In this document: one piece after another, positions 26,582 to 36,287 of the stretch | How positions within the stretch are numbered: the first letter of the stretch is position 1 | How the letters are laid out: the number at the start of each line of letters is the position of its first letter | From: Novipirellula artificiosorum | GTDB taxonomy: Bacteria > Planctomycetota > Planctomycetia > Pirellulales > Pirellulaceae | Reading direction: 5' to 3' | DNA length: 64,000 nucleotides | Assembly: GCF_007860135.1 (NCBI RefSeq) | Contig: NZ_SJPV01000005.1 | Location: forward strand, 45,785-109,784 | Position numbers and translations under genes: made by a program | The notes under the pieces: generated by a model | What the model was told of the DNA's origin: nothing | Database searches by the model: none | The model's input: the letters and a program-made list of their open reading frames with translations, nothing else

Positions 26582-28609
26582 ATGCGGGAAATGGGGGTCG
26601 AGACAAAACATCCGATGACAGCCAAACCCTTCGTGGCCGTTTTGCTATTCGCTGCCTTCGGCGTTTTATTGGATGTCGCTGGATGCAGTCGGCCCGCCGA
26701 GGTGCCCATCGCAAGTGCCCCCTCCTCCCCCGAGAAAACGAAATCTCCCGAGAAACCGAAATCGATTTCCGCTCAACGATGGGATCCGGAGCCCGCGATC
26801 GCGCAGCAACCCACGGCCGAAGTGTATGCGACCTCCCTTCCATCTTCGGCCGCAGGCTACATTGGGACCGACGCGTGTGCCGAGTGCCATGCCGAGCAAT
26901 ACGAGTCGTATCAGGCGACGCACCATAGTCGCTCATTGAGGCTGGCAAGTGATGCGGCAGATGAAGTGACCGGTGCGTACTACCACCAGCCGAGCAAGGC
27001 GTCCTACCATGCGGTGCGTGACGGCACCGAGCTGAAGCACCAGGAATGGATTCATTTTCCGACGGAAAAAGATGCTTCGGCAAACTTGCCGTTGGGGCCA
27101 GAAGCAAAATTTTTGGCGGCTGAGTTGCCGGTCAAGTACGTGATGGGGAGTGGCGCCTTTGCAAAAGGTTACCTGCTCAGCGACAACGGCATGCTGTTGC
27201 AGTCACCGATGACTTGGTATGTGGCAGCGAAATCTTTTGCGATGGCACCTCGCTACGACGTCCCCCATCACCTCGGCATGAAACGGATGATTAGCGATGG
27301 GTGTCTGTATTGCCATGCCGGACTCGCTTACCGCGAAAACGGAAACGAGCACAAGTTGGTCGTTACGGAAGTTGCCATCGGATGCGAGCGATGCCACGGA
27401 CCGGGGCAAGATCATCTGGACTGGGTTGAATCGGATACGGCGAGCGATGCAGAGGATGATTACCGCATCGTTCAGCCAGCAAATTTAAACCGGCAAAGGG
27501 CCGAAGAGATTTGTGCTCAGTGCCATTTGCAAGGTAGCTTGTTTGTCTATGCCGAAGGCAAGACGATTTGGGACTATCGCCCAGGCGAGCGACTCGATGC
27601 AACACAAGTCTCTTACAAAGTGGATTCGAGTAGCACGAAGGACGCCAACTTTACAGATCACTTTGAGCAGCTTTGGCAAAGCCCTTGTTATCAACAATCC
27701 GAAACGTTGACCTGCATCACCTGTCACGACCCTCATCATTCGCCGACGGGGGAATCGGCTCGCGAGATCCACCAGCAAAATTGTTTGTCCTGCCACGACG
27801 ATTCTGCATGCGGGTTGGATCACGAAACTCGGATGCAGAGGGCACAGAATCAGTGCGTTCAGTGTCATATGCCAAAGGGAGAAAGTGCCATTCCCCACAC
27901 GGCGACGACTCAGCATCGCATTGGAATTCATGTCGATAACGCCGCACCGACAGCGAAGCCAAGCGAACCGAAACTCCGCCGATTACACAACCCTCTGGAT
28001 CCCGAGGCACAATCGACAACGCGTCGCAATGACGCTTTGGCGACCGCATCGTGGTTGCGAGAAGGGGTTTATGAAGGCATCCCTTCACCGGAATTACGAC
28101 AGAAAACGATCGACGAACTACTGAAACTCGCAGACTCAGACCAAAGGGACGCCGCCGTTCACGAAGCGATCGCCCGGCTGGCAAAGCAAGATGCGATATT
28201 AGCCAAGAACGCGGGCGATGCGAGGCAGATGTGGAATTTAGCGGAAAAGCATGCCGCGACGGTTTTGAGAATGCAAGCCGATCCCACTCTCTTGCGTCAA
28301 TCGAGTTTGTCGGTCCTGTTCGACAAGAGCTATAGCGAAGGGAATTTCTCGAAGGCGGTTCGCTATGGGATCGAATTGGCCGAGAATGGTCGATCCGCAG
28401 TCGATTGGTACAACCTCGGTCTTGTGTTCGGGCGCCTGCAACGTTTTGGTGAGGCAGAAAGTGCATTTCGTCGGTCGATTGAAATCGACGCCGGTTACCT
28501 TTCGCCGTACCGCTCACTTTTCAAACTCTATTCCTCGACCGATCCGGCGTTGGCCGAGCAGGTCGGGCGTACGGGGATGATGTTGGAAACGCGACAACAA
28601 GCCCGCTGA
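26582..28609 (+). CDS. heptahaem cytochrome c lipoprotein with C-terminal TPRs
   Basis: A secreted lipoprotein of about 675 residues (LLFAAFGVLLDVAGC near 21-35). Seven CxxCH haem c sites lie near residues 99, 241, 268, 311, 378, 401 and 425, in the multihaem cytochrome c554-like arrangement (TDACAECHAEQYESY at the first). Residues from about 450 onward form helical repeats, the last a clear TPR (WYNLGLVFGRLQRFGEAESAFRRSIEID). The ATG at 26582 is given. ATGs at 26591 and 26615 are alternatives. It is likely an envelope electron-transfer protein; partner and substrate are unknown. Confidence 0.88.
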   Translation: MREMGVETKHPMTAKPFVAVLLFAAFGVLLDVAGCSRPAEVPIASAPSSPEKTKSPEKPKSISAQRWDPEPAIAQQPTAEVYATSLPSSAAGYIGTDACAECHAEQYESYQATHHSRSLRLASDAADEVTGAYYHQPSKASYHAVRDGTELKHQEWIHFPTEKDASANLPLGPEAKFLAAELPVKYVMGSGAFAKGYLLSDNGMLLQSPMTWYVAAKSFAMAPRYDVPHHLGMKRMISDGCLYCHAGLAYRENGNEHKLVVTEVAIGCERCHGPGQDHLDWVESDTASDAEDDYRIVQPANLNRQRAEEICAQCHLQGSLFVYAEGKTIWDYRPGERLDATQVSYKVDSSSTKDANFTDHFEQLWQSPCYQQSETLTCITCHDPHHSPTGESAREIHQQNCLSCHDDSACGLDHETRMQRAQNQCVQCHMPKGESAIPHTATTQHRIGIHVDNAAPTAKPSEPKLRRLHNPLDPEAQSTTRRNDALATASWLREGVYEGIPSPELRQKTIDELLKLADSDQRDAAVHEAIARLAKQDAILAKNAGDARQMWNLAEKHAATVLRMQADPTLLRQSSLSVLFDKSYSEGNFSKAVRYGIELAENGRSAVDWYNLGLVFGRLQRFGEAESAFRRSIEIDAGYLSPYRSLFKLYSSTDPALAEQVGRTGMMLETRQQAR

Positions 28610-28748
28610 TCGGGCTGGCGTTACCATCGGTACAATCCGCAAATGAGGGTGGACCCATCCGTTTCTTGCCCGCGCACACGATCGTTGTGGGTCGCGAGTG
28701 ACGTGGTCAAATTTGTAACCTACGCTTCGTACAGGGGGATATCCTGTA

Positions 28749-30266
28749 ATGACGAAGCCGTCAGCAAGACAAAACAACGATACCGAACGATCCAAGCTTT
28801 TTGGGCTATGGATCGAAAACCGTTTGCTGCAAGTCGCGGTCGCAACGCCGACCCGCGATGGCCGCTACCGGTTAGAGATTGATGCGATCGCCTGTCCCGA
28901 TCAAGCAGGATGGTTGATGGACCGGGGATTGGACAATTTTACCGCTGCGATTGAAACGCTGGTCGACCGTCACGAAATGCGCCGCGGGACTGTTGCGGTT
29001 TCGTTGGACGGTGACTTCTGCGTCAGTCGAATCGCGATGGGCAGCCCCGATGCGGTGAACCGGGAACTTGTTTCGCTTGAGGAACGGGTCCCCCGCTATT
29101 TGCAACTTGGCCCTGGGCGCAAAGCGACCGGTCGCGTCCGTGAACGAGTGGATGAGCAAACCGAGTATGCGATCACCAGTGTGGTCAATCATTCCTTCAT
29201 GCGTGTTGTTTATGACGTCTTTCGCGACTGCGATGTTGAGATTGCATGGGTCGAACCCTCGCTCGTCAGCGTCGCCCGACTGATCAGCCAAACCCAACTG
29301 TCTGCGGAGCATCCCGTACTGATTGCCGATGGCACCGGATCCCGATGGGACGTAGGGATCGTCTACGAAGGTCGGTTGATCTTGGATTATCGTCCTGCCG
29401 CGGCCGATACGGCGGAAGCGTTTCATGCCGCTATCGATGGGCATATCGAACGATTGCATCGGTTCTGCCATCGCTACCTTGGCATCCATGCCGGTCAACT
29501 CGATCAAATGGTGATTTGTGGTGATCCCGAGAAGGTGGAGCGGACCGCTTCGCTATTCCTCAACGCATCGGGAATTGACGCGGTTGCCCTTCGAGTTCCG
29601 AAACTTGAATCCCTGTATGAAATCAGTGACGATCAACGGCTCACTCAAAGTGTCCCCGCGGTCGCTTCGGTCTTGCCGCTAATCCTTGGCATCACATCGC
29701 AGCAGGTTCCGGACCTGTTGACGGAAGTGCGACGCGCACCCGACTTGCCGTGGTGGTCGATGCTACTACGGATCGGCTGGCCGGCGATCGCGGCAGCCCT
29801 CTTGCTGATGTGCGGATACGGAATTTTGCAGCGTGAACGAAATCAAGCTGCCGAGTTGCTCAACGGCGAACCGGAAGTGAAAGCCACCGTCGTGGCGACG
29901 CAGGCGCGGATGACCGTGCTGGCCCAGCAACGCGAATGGATCGACTATCTGCAGTCGATTGAGCAACAAACCGCCGAATTGGACTGGAACGTTCAGTTAA
30001 TGCAGATCACGCAAAGTTTGCCGAATACAGCATGCTTGAACGAATTTCGTGTCGAAGACGGCACACATATCCGGCTCGATGGCAGCGTCTTCGAGGAGCG
30101 AATGGTATACGAAATCTTGGAGCAATTGCGGCATTTGCCAGGCATTGCCCAAGTCGCACTCCACGCGACCAACCCCGACACCAACAGCGATGCGACAAGA
30201 TTTGTCATCCGATTGACGATGGCCAGCAAACAAGGGCCAAGCGATGGAGACGTAGAACGTGAATAA
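28749..30266 (+). CDS. PilM/PilN-like type IV pilus or GspL-like assembly protein
   Basis: A 505-residue protein. The first 320 residues have an actin-like ATPase plan as in PilM or GspL (GTVAVSLDGDFCVSRIAM; VLIADGTGSRWDVGIVYEGRLI). A membrane segment follows at about 337-358, and then a PilN-like periplasmic part with a coiled stretch and a ferredoxin-like end (TACLNEFRVEDGTHIRLDGSV). PilM and PilN thus appear fused in one chain. It overlaps the PilO-like gene by 8 bp and lies upstream of a secretin, so it probably belongs to the inner-membrane platform of a pilus or type II-like secretion system. Confidence 0.78.
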   Translation: MTKPSARQNNDTERSKLFGLWIENRLLQVAVATPTRDGRYRLEIDAIACPDQAGWLMDRGLDNFTAAIETLVDRHEMRRGTVAVSLDGDFCVSRIAMGSPDAVNRELVSLEERVPRYLQLGPGRKATGRVRERVDEQTEYAITSVVNHSFMRVVYDVFRDCDVEIAWVEPSLVSVARLISQTQLSAEHPVLIADGTGSRWDVGIVYEGRLILDYRPAAADTAEAFHAAIDGHIERLHRFCHRYLGIHAGQLDQMVICGDPEKVERTASLFLNASGIDAVALRVPKLESLYEISDDQRLTQSVPAVASVLPLILGITSQQVPDLLTEVRRAPDLPWWSMLLRIGWPAIAAALLLMCGYGILQRERNQAAELLNGEPEVKATVVATQARMTVLAQQREWIDYLQSIEQQTAELDWNVQLMQITQSLPNTACLNEFRVEDGTHIRLDGSVFEERMVYEILEQLRHLPGIAQVALHATNPDTNSDATRFVIRLTMASKQGPSDGDVERE

Positions 30267-30912
30267 ACCGAATAACCGGACGATCCGAGTAATCGTTGCG
30301 AGCCTAAGTTTGCTTGCGATCATCGCGATAGGACTCCGCATGGCCGATGAATATTTTCGGCTACGAAACGAAGTCACCGAAATGAGTGAGATGGGAAGCC
30401 AGTTCACTCAGGTGCAGTTGCAGCAGAAACGGTTGCATCAGATCGAAGCGAAGATCAAATCGGAATTAGACGCCGCATTGGCACGTTCGATTGATCCTGA
30501 GAAACGCCAAGCCGTCCGTAACACCCTACTCACGATCATTCGTGATGCGGGCGGAAGGTTGCGAAACTTGGAGATCAGCGAGGGGCACGACCGTCCGTGG
30601 GCGATCGATTCTGATAATCCTCGAAGCGAGACGATGCCCGAGTATGGCGAAGAATCGAACTACCTACTGTATGCTCACGAAATCGAACTTCGGATCGACG
30701 GGTCACTCCAAGACGTCACCAAGATACTACAAGGAATCGCCGCGCAGGGTTGGTACATGACGACAAAAAGCTTGGCAATGATGCCCACGGATGGGAACTT
30801 GCCAATCATTGCCGCAGAAATGCGGCTGACCGTGTACGGACTGGGTCCAAAACCCGAAGAAGCCGAACAGGAGTTTGCCGAACTGAATCAAGGAATGCCG
30901 TCGACCTATTAG
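30259..30912 (+). CDS. PilO-like inner-membrane platform protein
   Basis: A 217-residue protein with a GTG start overlapping the previous stop. A short cytoplasmic N-terminus, a membrane segment (9-26) and a coiled coil (about 30-70) lead to a periplasmic alpha/beta domain (YLLYAHEIELRIDGSLQDVTKILQGIAAQGW), the usual PilO layout. Assignment rests on topology and position between PilM/PilN-like and secretin genes, as sequence similarity in this family is weak. Confidence 0.68.
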   Translation: MNKPNNRTIRVIVASLSLLAIIAIGLRMADEYFRLRNEVTEMSEMGSQFTQVQLQQKRLHQIEAKIKSELDAALARSIDPEKRQAVRNTLLTIIRDAGGRLRNLEISEGHDRPWAIDSDNPRSETMPEYGEESNYLLYAHEIELRIDGSLQDVTKILQGIAAQGWYMTTKSLAMMPTDGNLPIIAAEMRLTVYGLGPKPEEAEQEFAELNQGMPSTY

Positions 30913-30992
30913 ACGGCTCCTCCATACAGACAGACAGACAAGCTCTGCGAAACAGGATCGCTAACGAACACTTTGCCAAGGATGGCAATTCA

Positions 30993-33188
30993 ATGCCCCA
31001 TTTGAAACAACCTACGCACACCTGTCGCCTCCATCGCGTCGCCAATTGCGCCGCTGCGATGGTCGTGTTCGCGTGGGGGGCCAACCTTGCCACGTCAACC
31101 GAACCGATCGACCGATTGGAAAATCAAGCTGGCCATAGCGGCTTGATGCTGGCCGAGGTTCCTGATTTGGTGCCGATCCGTCCGGCCCCCAGCTCACGCA
31201 TCGTTCATGCCGCACAATTGGTCAAGCCCGAATCGCGAGTGCTGATCAACAACGAGACCTCGGAGTCCGCGCCCCTTGACCTGCTACCACCGAGCCCTAT
31301 TTCCACTCCATCGCAAGTGGCTCCTCCATCGACGCCACCGTTGACCGAGACCGCATCGGCGCCCCAATCAAACACGCCACCGCCCCCGTCCTTATCGACC
31401 AACGCAAACTCGACCAACGCAAACTCGACCAACGCAAACTCGACCAACGCAAACTCGACCAACGCAAACTCGACCAACGCAAACTCAATTGACGCGGCAC
31501 TCAGCCGACCGGGCAGCATCACGTTTCGCCAAACGCCGCTCAACGAGGTCGTGTTTCTGCTCAGTGAATTGTGGCAGGTCAACATCGTCATCGGAGAAAA
31601 TGTGGTCGGCGAAGTCAGCGGAACGTTCCACGAGACACCGCTGCGAGAGGTCTTGTCTGCGGTGCTGACGACGTCCGGGTACAGCTATCGAAAAACCGGC
31701 AGCAGCTTGATTGTGTTACCGGTCGCAGATGTCGGATCCGACCAACCTGACTTTGTTTCCCGCACACTTCGTCTACCACAATCCACAGACGACGGGGACG
31801 GAATGATCGAAGCGGCAAAGATGCTGCTCGGCGAAAGAGGCCAAATACAAAAAGTGGGTGAGGCTGCGGTGCTGGTCATCGCTCATCCGGATGCCATCAA
31901 CAAGCTGGAAGAGCTGTTTTCGAGTCTCGCCGGCCAACGGTCCGCGACGTTGACCACACCATCGCCTTCGTCCAGTGATACGGCACCGTCGAGTGAGCCG
32001 ATCCCCAATGCGGTGACGGCCGAGCCTGTGATAACGCAAAACGGAATCGCCTACTTCACGCCTCAGTATACGGAAGCGGAAGAAATGGCCGAGTCGCTTG
32101 GCCAAGCCCTCGGTGACACCGTCACGGTCGCAGTCTACGCCGAAGAAAACCGCATCATGGTGAAGGGAACGCCTGAGGAACTACGAATCGCCGCCCAGGC
32201 GATCGAACAACTCGACGTCCCAAGACCGCAGGTTCGAATCACCGCGGTGATCTACGATGTGGCAATCGGTGAACTTGAAAAACTCGGTATCAATTGGTCA
32301 CAAATACCGCACAGCAGCGCAACGGCCCTCGAATCACTCAATAGCACGGACCTTGTCTACCGAAACACGATTGGGATTGGGGCGACCGGATTGGCTCCCG
32401 CGGACGCCACAACGGCGGGACTAAGTGCCATCGCGATTCGGACGATCAACAGCACGTACGAAGCGACGATGCTGATCCAAGCACTCGACTCGAACGCCGA
32501 AGCCAAAATTTTGGCCGACCCAACCGTGACGGTTGGCGACCGTAACGAAGCGTCGATTCGCATCGTCCAAAAAATCCCCGTTGTCAGTTCGATTTTGACC
32601 ACTGCGGGGGCAATCCCCCAAGTCGAATTTGAAGAGGCTGGGATCATCTTGACCGTAACGCCGCGAATCAGTCGCGATGGAACGATCGAGATGAAAGTGC
32701 ACCCGGAATACAGTTACAAAGCCGATGAGATCAATGGAAATCCCGTGATTGACAGCCGCGCAGCCGACACGACGGTGCGCGTCAACGATGGTCACTTGTT
32801 TGTCCTCGGTGGGCTTCGGCAAAAAAACATCATCGAGGATGTTCGTGGCGTGCCCTACTTGAAGGACATCAAGTACATCGGACGACTGTTCCGCAGCCAC
32901 AATACCGAGGTACGCGAAAGCGAATTGATTGTCTTCCTCAAGCCAGAAATCGTGACACCCTACTCCGTCGGCACGCCACGACAACAACAAGCCGCTTGCA
33001 TTGCCAACACGCAGCTCGATCAAATCCCCTATGCCACGGTTTGCCCGCAAACACCCGATTGCAAAAATCCGTACTGCCCAAATCACAATCCTCGCTGTCG
33101 CGTCAACGGTGGATCGTTTGAATTGGAAATGCTGGGCGATAGCGGCATGGAATGCACCTGCCCGCATGCGGATGTTCTCTACGAGTGA
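30993..33188 (+). CDS. secretin (PilQ/GspD-type outer-membrane channel)
   Basis: A 731-residue protein from the ATG at 30993. The frame runs earlier, but only through the PilO gene. It has a signal peptide and then a Pro/Ser/Thr-rich linker with six TNANS pentapeptides (about 135-164). An STN/N0-like domain follows (ITFRQTPLNEVVFLLSELW), then N-domains and the secretin domain, with EEAGIILTVTPRISRDGTIEM and the C-terminal VPYLKDIKYIGRLF and ESELIVFLKPEIV. The last 60 residues are an unusual extension with eight cysteines (CPQTPDCKNPYCPNHNPRC). It forms the outer-membrane ring for the platform proteins upstream. Confidence 0.9.
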   Translation: MPHLKQPTHTCRLHRVANCAAAMVVFAWGANLATSTEPIDRLENQAGHSGLMLAEVPDLVPIRPAPSSRIVHAAQLVKPESRVLINNETSESAPLDLLPPSPISTPSQVAPPSTPPLTETASAPQSNTPPPPSLSTNANSTNANSTNANSTNANSTNANSTNANSIDAALSRPGSITFRQTPLNEVVFLLSELWQVNIVIGENVVGEVSGTFHETPLREVLSAVLTTSGYSYRKTGSSLIVLPVADVGSDQPDFVSRTLRLPQSTDDGDGMIEAAKMLLGERGQIQKVGEAAVLVIAHPDAINKLEELFSSLAGQRSATLTTPSPSSSDTAPSSEPIPNAVTAEPVITQNGIAYFTPQYTEAEEMAESLGQALGDTVTVAVYAEENRIMVKGTPEELRIAAQAIEQLDVPRPQVRITAVIYDVAIGELEKLGINWSQIPHSSATALESLNSTDLVYRNTIGIGATGLAPADATTAGLSAIAIRTINSTYEATMLIQALDSNAEAKILADPTVTVGDRNEASIRIVQKIPVVSSILTTAGAIPQVEFEEAGIILTVTPRISRDGTIEMKVHPEYSYKADEINGNPVIDSRAADTTVRVNDGHLFVLGGLRQKNIIEDVRGVPYLKDIKYIGRLFRSHNTEVRESELIVFLKPEIVTPYSVGTPRQQQAACIANTQLDQIPYATVCPQTPDCKNPYCPNHNPRCRVNGGSFELEMLGDSGMECTCPHADVLYE
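31395..31484. repeat. six perfect 15-bp tandem repeats in the secretin gene
   Basis: TCGACCAACGCAAAC is repeated six times without change, coding for TNANS pentapeptides in the linker before the secretin N-domains. Identical units imply recent slippage, and the unit length keeps the frame open. Confidence 0.97.
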
Positions 33189-33249
33189 TCTGCCTCGAGT
33201 GCTCGTGGGATTGTGTCTCTTCCCGCGCCGACGGGACCCTTGCCTTCGG

Positions 33250-34251
33250 TTACTGCAGCACTTTGGTCGATTTGCCAAGATCGAAATCTTCGACCTTGAG
33301 GGCTCGTTTTTCGAAGAAGTCGCCTTTTTGAAAGCCGAAGAACGAGGGGTCGAACGGATCGACGAACGTCACGTCTGCTTTTTCGGGGACGGTTTGCTCA
33401 GTCAAGAAGAAGCAGGCGTTGACGATCAAACGCCGCAAGTCTTCGCTCAGAAAATCGACGGCCGCGCCAGCCGTTGTGGCAAAGCATTGGCCCGTTTCTC
33501 CCGATGGCGACGGATAGGGCTTGATCCACGCCAACGGCATCATTGGATCGTTGATCTCTCCTTCAACGATCGCTGCATTGGGGTCCAGTGCTTCGATGAC
33601 TGCACCACGAAGCAGTACGGTGGCCTTGTTCTGATCGAGATGCTTGATGCCGTAAATGTCGGATGGGGTGTAAATGTCCGACACCGAGTTCAACACTGGG
33701 TGCTTGGCATTCTCGGGGACAATGACGGCTCGGCCACCTTGGACTTTGTGCTTGCCGTGATGGCTAAGCCAGTTTTCGCCAATCACGTTGATCCCAAAAT
33801 TCGCCCAGTCGTAACCGCCGTAGTGGCCACTCTTGAATGCATGGGTCGCCGTGCGATAGGCAACGATTGGTTTCGCCGCCTTCAAGTAATCCAAGATGGG
33901 TTTGAGTTGTTCATCGGGCAACACACGCCAGCGGGTTGCGATGATCATCAGGTCTGCGTCGGCCAATGCATCGGTACCGGGAATGTTGCTGATTTCGTTC
34001 GGGTTGATCCTTCCTGTTTCCTTATCGATCGCAAACAGCACGGTACATTTGAAACCATGGTGTTGGCTCAGAATCTTCGCCAGCATCGGGCATGATTCTT
34101 CGGTGCGATACTCCTCATCACCTGAGACCAACACAATGTGCCGTCCATTGCCTGTCCCGTCGGCAGGTTCAAGCACCAGTCGATCGGCGGCGAAACAAGA
34201 CGAAGCGGTTAGAACGAGACAGAAACAGATAATAGAGCGAAACGTACTCAT
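33250..34251 (-). CDS. exported ThuA-like protein
   Basis: A 333-residue protein with a signal peptide (ICFCLVLTASSCFA). The body resembles the ThuA / class I amidotransferase-like fold used in many planctomycete secreted proteins: HIVLVSGDEEYRTEESCPMLAKIL near residue 38, LMIIATRWRVLPDEQLKPILDYLKAAKPIVAYRT near 100, and HPVLNSV near 185. In this family the fold is thought to bind or process sugars, but no catalytic residue can be named here. It is convergent with the secretin gene, 61 bp apart. Confidence 0.75.
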   Translation of the reverse strand: MSTFRSIICFCLVLTASSCFAADRLVLEPADGTGNGRHIVLVSGDEEYRTEESCPMLAKILSQHHGFKCTVLFAIDKETGRINPNEISNIPGTDALADADLMIIATRWRVLPDEQLKPILDYLKAAKPIVAYRTATHAFKSGHYGGYDWANFGINVIGENWLSHHGKHKVQGGRAVIVPENAKHPVLNSVSDIYTPSDIYGIKHLDQNKATVLLRGAVIEALDPNAAIVEGEINDPMMPLAWIKPYPSPSGETGQCFATTAGAAVDFLSEDLRRLIVNACFFLTEQTVPEKADVTFVDPFDPSFFGFQKGDFFEKRALKVEDFDLGKSTKVLQ

Positions 34252-34357
34252 GATGGATCACTGGGTTCGCGAGGAAGGGGATTTGAAGAAGGAAAAATAT
34301 CGCCGACAAATTGGCAATCCCTGTTGAAAGGATTGTTTTAACAAAACGCGACGCGTC

Positions 34358-34978
34358 CTACCGCACCGACAAATCGATGGTGGCACCATCGGAGGGCAAT
34401 TCCATTTCGGCCTCCTCATACAACGGCGTCTCTTCCATCACTCGAGGGTTGTTCGAAAAGCCATAGCGTTCGGATGGTGCACCTAGCGTGTTTTTGTTTA
34501 ACACCCCATCTTCGTTCTCGTCATGAAACACACCGATCGCGATCGATCCCGGCAATCCCGACCGGTCGATCGCGCCTTCGGCAACTCCATCCGAAATCGC
34601 AGTCGTCGTGGTTTGAACCGATTTGTCAAACTGGGGAAACGATTCCGCATCCGTAAAAACCGCAACGACCATTTTGCCCCGATCGTTCGCGGCCCCAAGA
34701 ACACGAAAACGGAATGACTCTCCGATGCCAGCATTCTGTTGAAGTAGCTTGCGCTGTGGCGCCAGCGAATCCCCATCGGGGAACCTTGGCGGAACGAACC
34801 GGACTTGGCGATACACCAAGGTGCTGAGGCCAAGGATCAACAGCCCCGCCAAAAACGCCATGATCAAGTTGCCATGGTTCTGTTGCCACCGCCCTGTGAA
34901 GCGATCCGTAAGCGGCACGTCGTACGGATCGTCGTCGTTAGGTGGCATCGAAGGGGGGGGGATTTTTTCTATGGACAT
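34358..34978 (-). CDS. membrane-anchored DUF2141-like protein
   Basis: A 206-residue protein with a proline-rich cytoplasmic N-terminus, one membrane segment (about 38-58) and an exported beta-sandwich part. The second half matches DUF2141: IAIGVFHDENEDGVLNKN followed by GAPSERYGFSNN. This is the acidic, Ca-binding-looking loop and the GxPxExYGFSN signature. Function is unknown. DUF2141 proteins are usually soluble and secreted, so the membrane tether is a local variation. It is divergent from the isomerase-like gene at 35078. Confidence 0.78.
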   Translation of the reverse strand: MSIEKIPPPSMPPNDDDPYDVPLTDRFTGRWQQNHGNLIMAFLAGLLILGLSTLVYRQVRFVPPRFPDGDSLAPQRKLLQQNAGIGESFRFRVLGAANDRGKMVVAVFTDAESFPQFDKSVQTTTTAISDGVAEGAIDRSGLPGSIAIGVFHDENEDGVLNKNTLGAPSERYGFSNNPRVMEETPLYEEAEMELPSDGATIDLSVR

Positions 34979-35077
34979 GATTGTATTGTGGTTTCCAGAC
35001 CCTTAATCTAGCAAGAGCTGCAAAAGAGCCAAGAGTTCCTCAGCCGACAATAGCATTCCCCCAAGGTAAAACGAACG

Positions 35078-35923
35078 ATGCAAACCTGGCCGATAGGCGT
35101 ATTCGCCTCCGTCGACGCGGGATTGGGCGTCCGCTGGGACGTGATCTCCGAATTAAAAGTACCGACGATCCAACTGCACGCCCCACACGCCGGAAATCGC
35201 AATGAAACTGCCGCGGCGCAGTTCAGGGAACAGTTGTCGGAGTCCGACGTTCGCTGCACTGCCGTGTTCGGCGGATTCGAGGGAGAAAGCTATGCCGACA
35301 TTCCAACGGTCTCGCAAACGGTCGGGTTGGTCCCCGCCGCGACGCGGCAAAGCCGATTAGAGGAAATGTTCGAAATCGCCACCTTCGCGAAGAGGCTTGG
35401 ATGCGACACCGTAGCACTGCACCTGGGCTTTGTCCCACATGACCCGTCGGCCGAAGGCTATTCGGAAATCGTCTCGGTGACTCGCAAGCTTTGCGAAGCA
35501 TGTGACGAGAACGAGCAATACCTGCACCTGGAAACGGGCCAAGAAACCGCCGAAGGGTTGTTGGAGTTCATCAAGCAGGTTGCGCGCGAGAACCTGAAGA
35601 TCAATTTCGATCCCGCAAACATGATCCTGTACGGTGCTGGCGATCCCATCGAGGGATTGCGGACGGTCGCCAACTTTGTCCGCAGCGTTCACTGCAAAGA
35701 TGCGACGTGGAGCGATAAGCCAGGCGAAACGTGGGGCGCCGAAGTTCCGCTCGGGCAAGGCGACGTCAACATGCGGACGTACCTGCAAACGCTCAAGGAG
35801 ATCGGTTACACCGGTCCGTTGACGATCGAACGCGAGATTCCACAGGATCCGCAAAGGCAAAAACAGGAAATCAGCGGAGCGATTGGACTGCTAACAACCT
35901 TACGGACCGAGATCCTTGGATAG
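35078..35923 (+). CDS. sugar phosphate isomerase/epimerase-like TIM-barrel protein
   Basis: A 281-residue xylose isomerase-like TIM barrel (AP endonuclease 2 superfamily). LGCDTVALHLGFV, YLHLETGQETAEGLLEFI, LKINFDPANMILYGAGDP and VHCKDATW supply the acidic and His metal ligands expected of this fold. GQGDVNMRTYLQTLKEIGYTGPLTIERE is the usual C-terminal strand-helix. The substrate is probably a keto-sugar or inositol-like compound and cannot be fixed. It is unrelated in detail to the shorter barrel at 40862. Confidence 0.88.
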   Translation: MQTWPIGVFASVDAGLGVRWDVISELKVPTIQLHAPHAGNRNETAAAQFREQLSESDVRCTAVFGGFEGESYADIPTVSQTVGLVPAATRQSRLEEMFEIATFAKRLGCDTVALHLGFVPHDPSAEGYSEIVSVTRKLCEACDENEQYLHLETGQETAEGLLEFIKQVARENLKINFDPANMILYGAGDPIEGLRTVANFVRSVHCKDATWSDKPGETWGAEVPLGQGDVNMRTYLQTLKEIGYTGPLTIEREIPQDPQRQKQEISGAIGLLTTLRTEILG

Positions 35924-36287
35924 TCCATCCCGACGGATCTCACGGGTTCGCAACGTCCAGCTTGGAAAGTGAAACAAACGCCAAACGTGCGTTGGCATCA
36001 CCGCCCTCCGAGTGGCCTGACGAATCGGTGCAAGTTTGGAGACCGATGGAAAGTATCAACGATTCGAAAGTGGTCGCATGGAGGGTGAAGTCCGTAAACG
36101 CTTGTTGATCAGTATCTAAAACCCGCACGACCTTCCGTTTTCGGGAGAAGCTGAACGGCGGATCGTGAGCGAAATGGGTCTGGACGCGACTGTTTATCGA
36201 ATTTTTGGCGGCGTGAACCCCAACGCTTGTTCGGGCCTGTCCCCAGAAACGCGACCCCATTGATTGGCGTGTAATCGCCGTTACGCC
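35924..36287. other. gene-free spacer with a dispersed repeat
   Basis: No gene is supported here. Bases 36012-36081 match the complement of about 46426-46495 at roughly six bases in seven (shared core GGAGACCGATGGAAAGTATC). GAAGTCCGTAAACGCTT at 36087 recurs in inverse orientation at 63454-63470. It is therefore one copy of an interspersed family. Confidence 0.7.
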
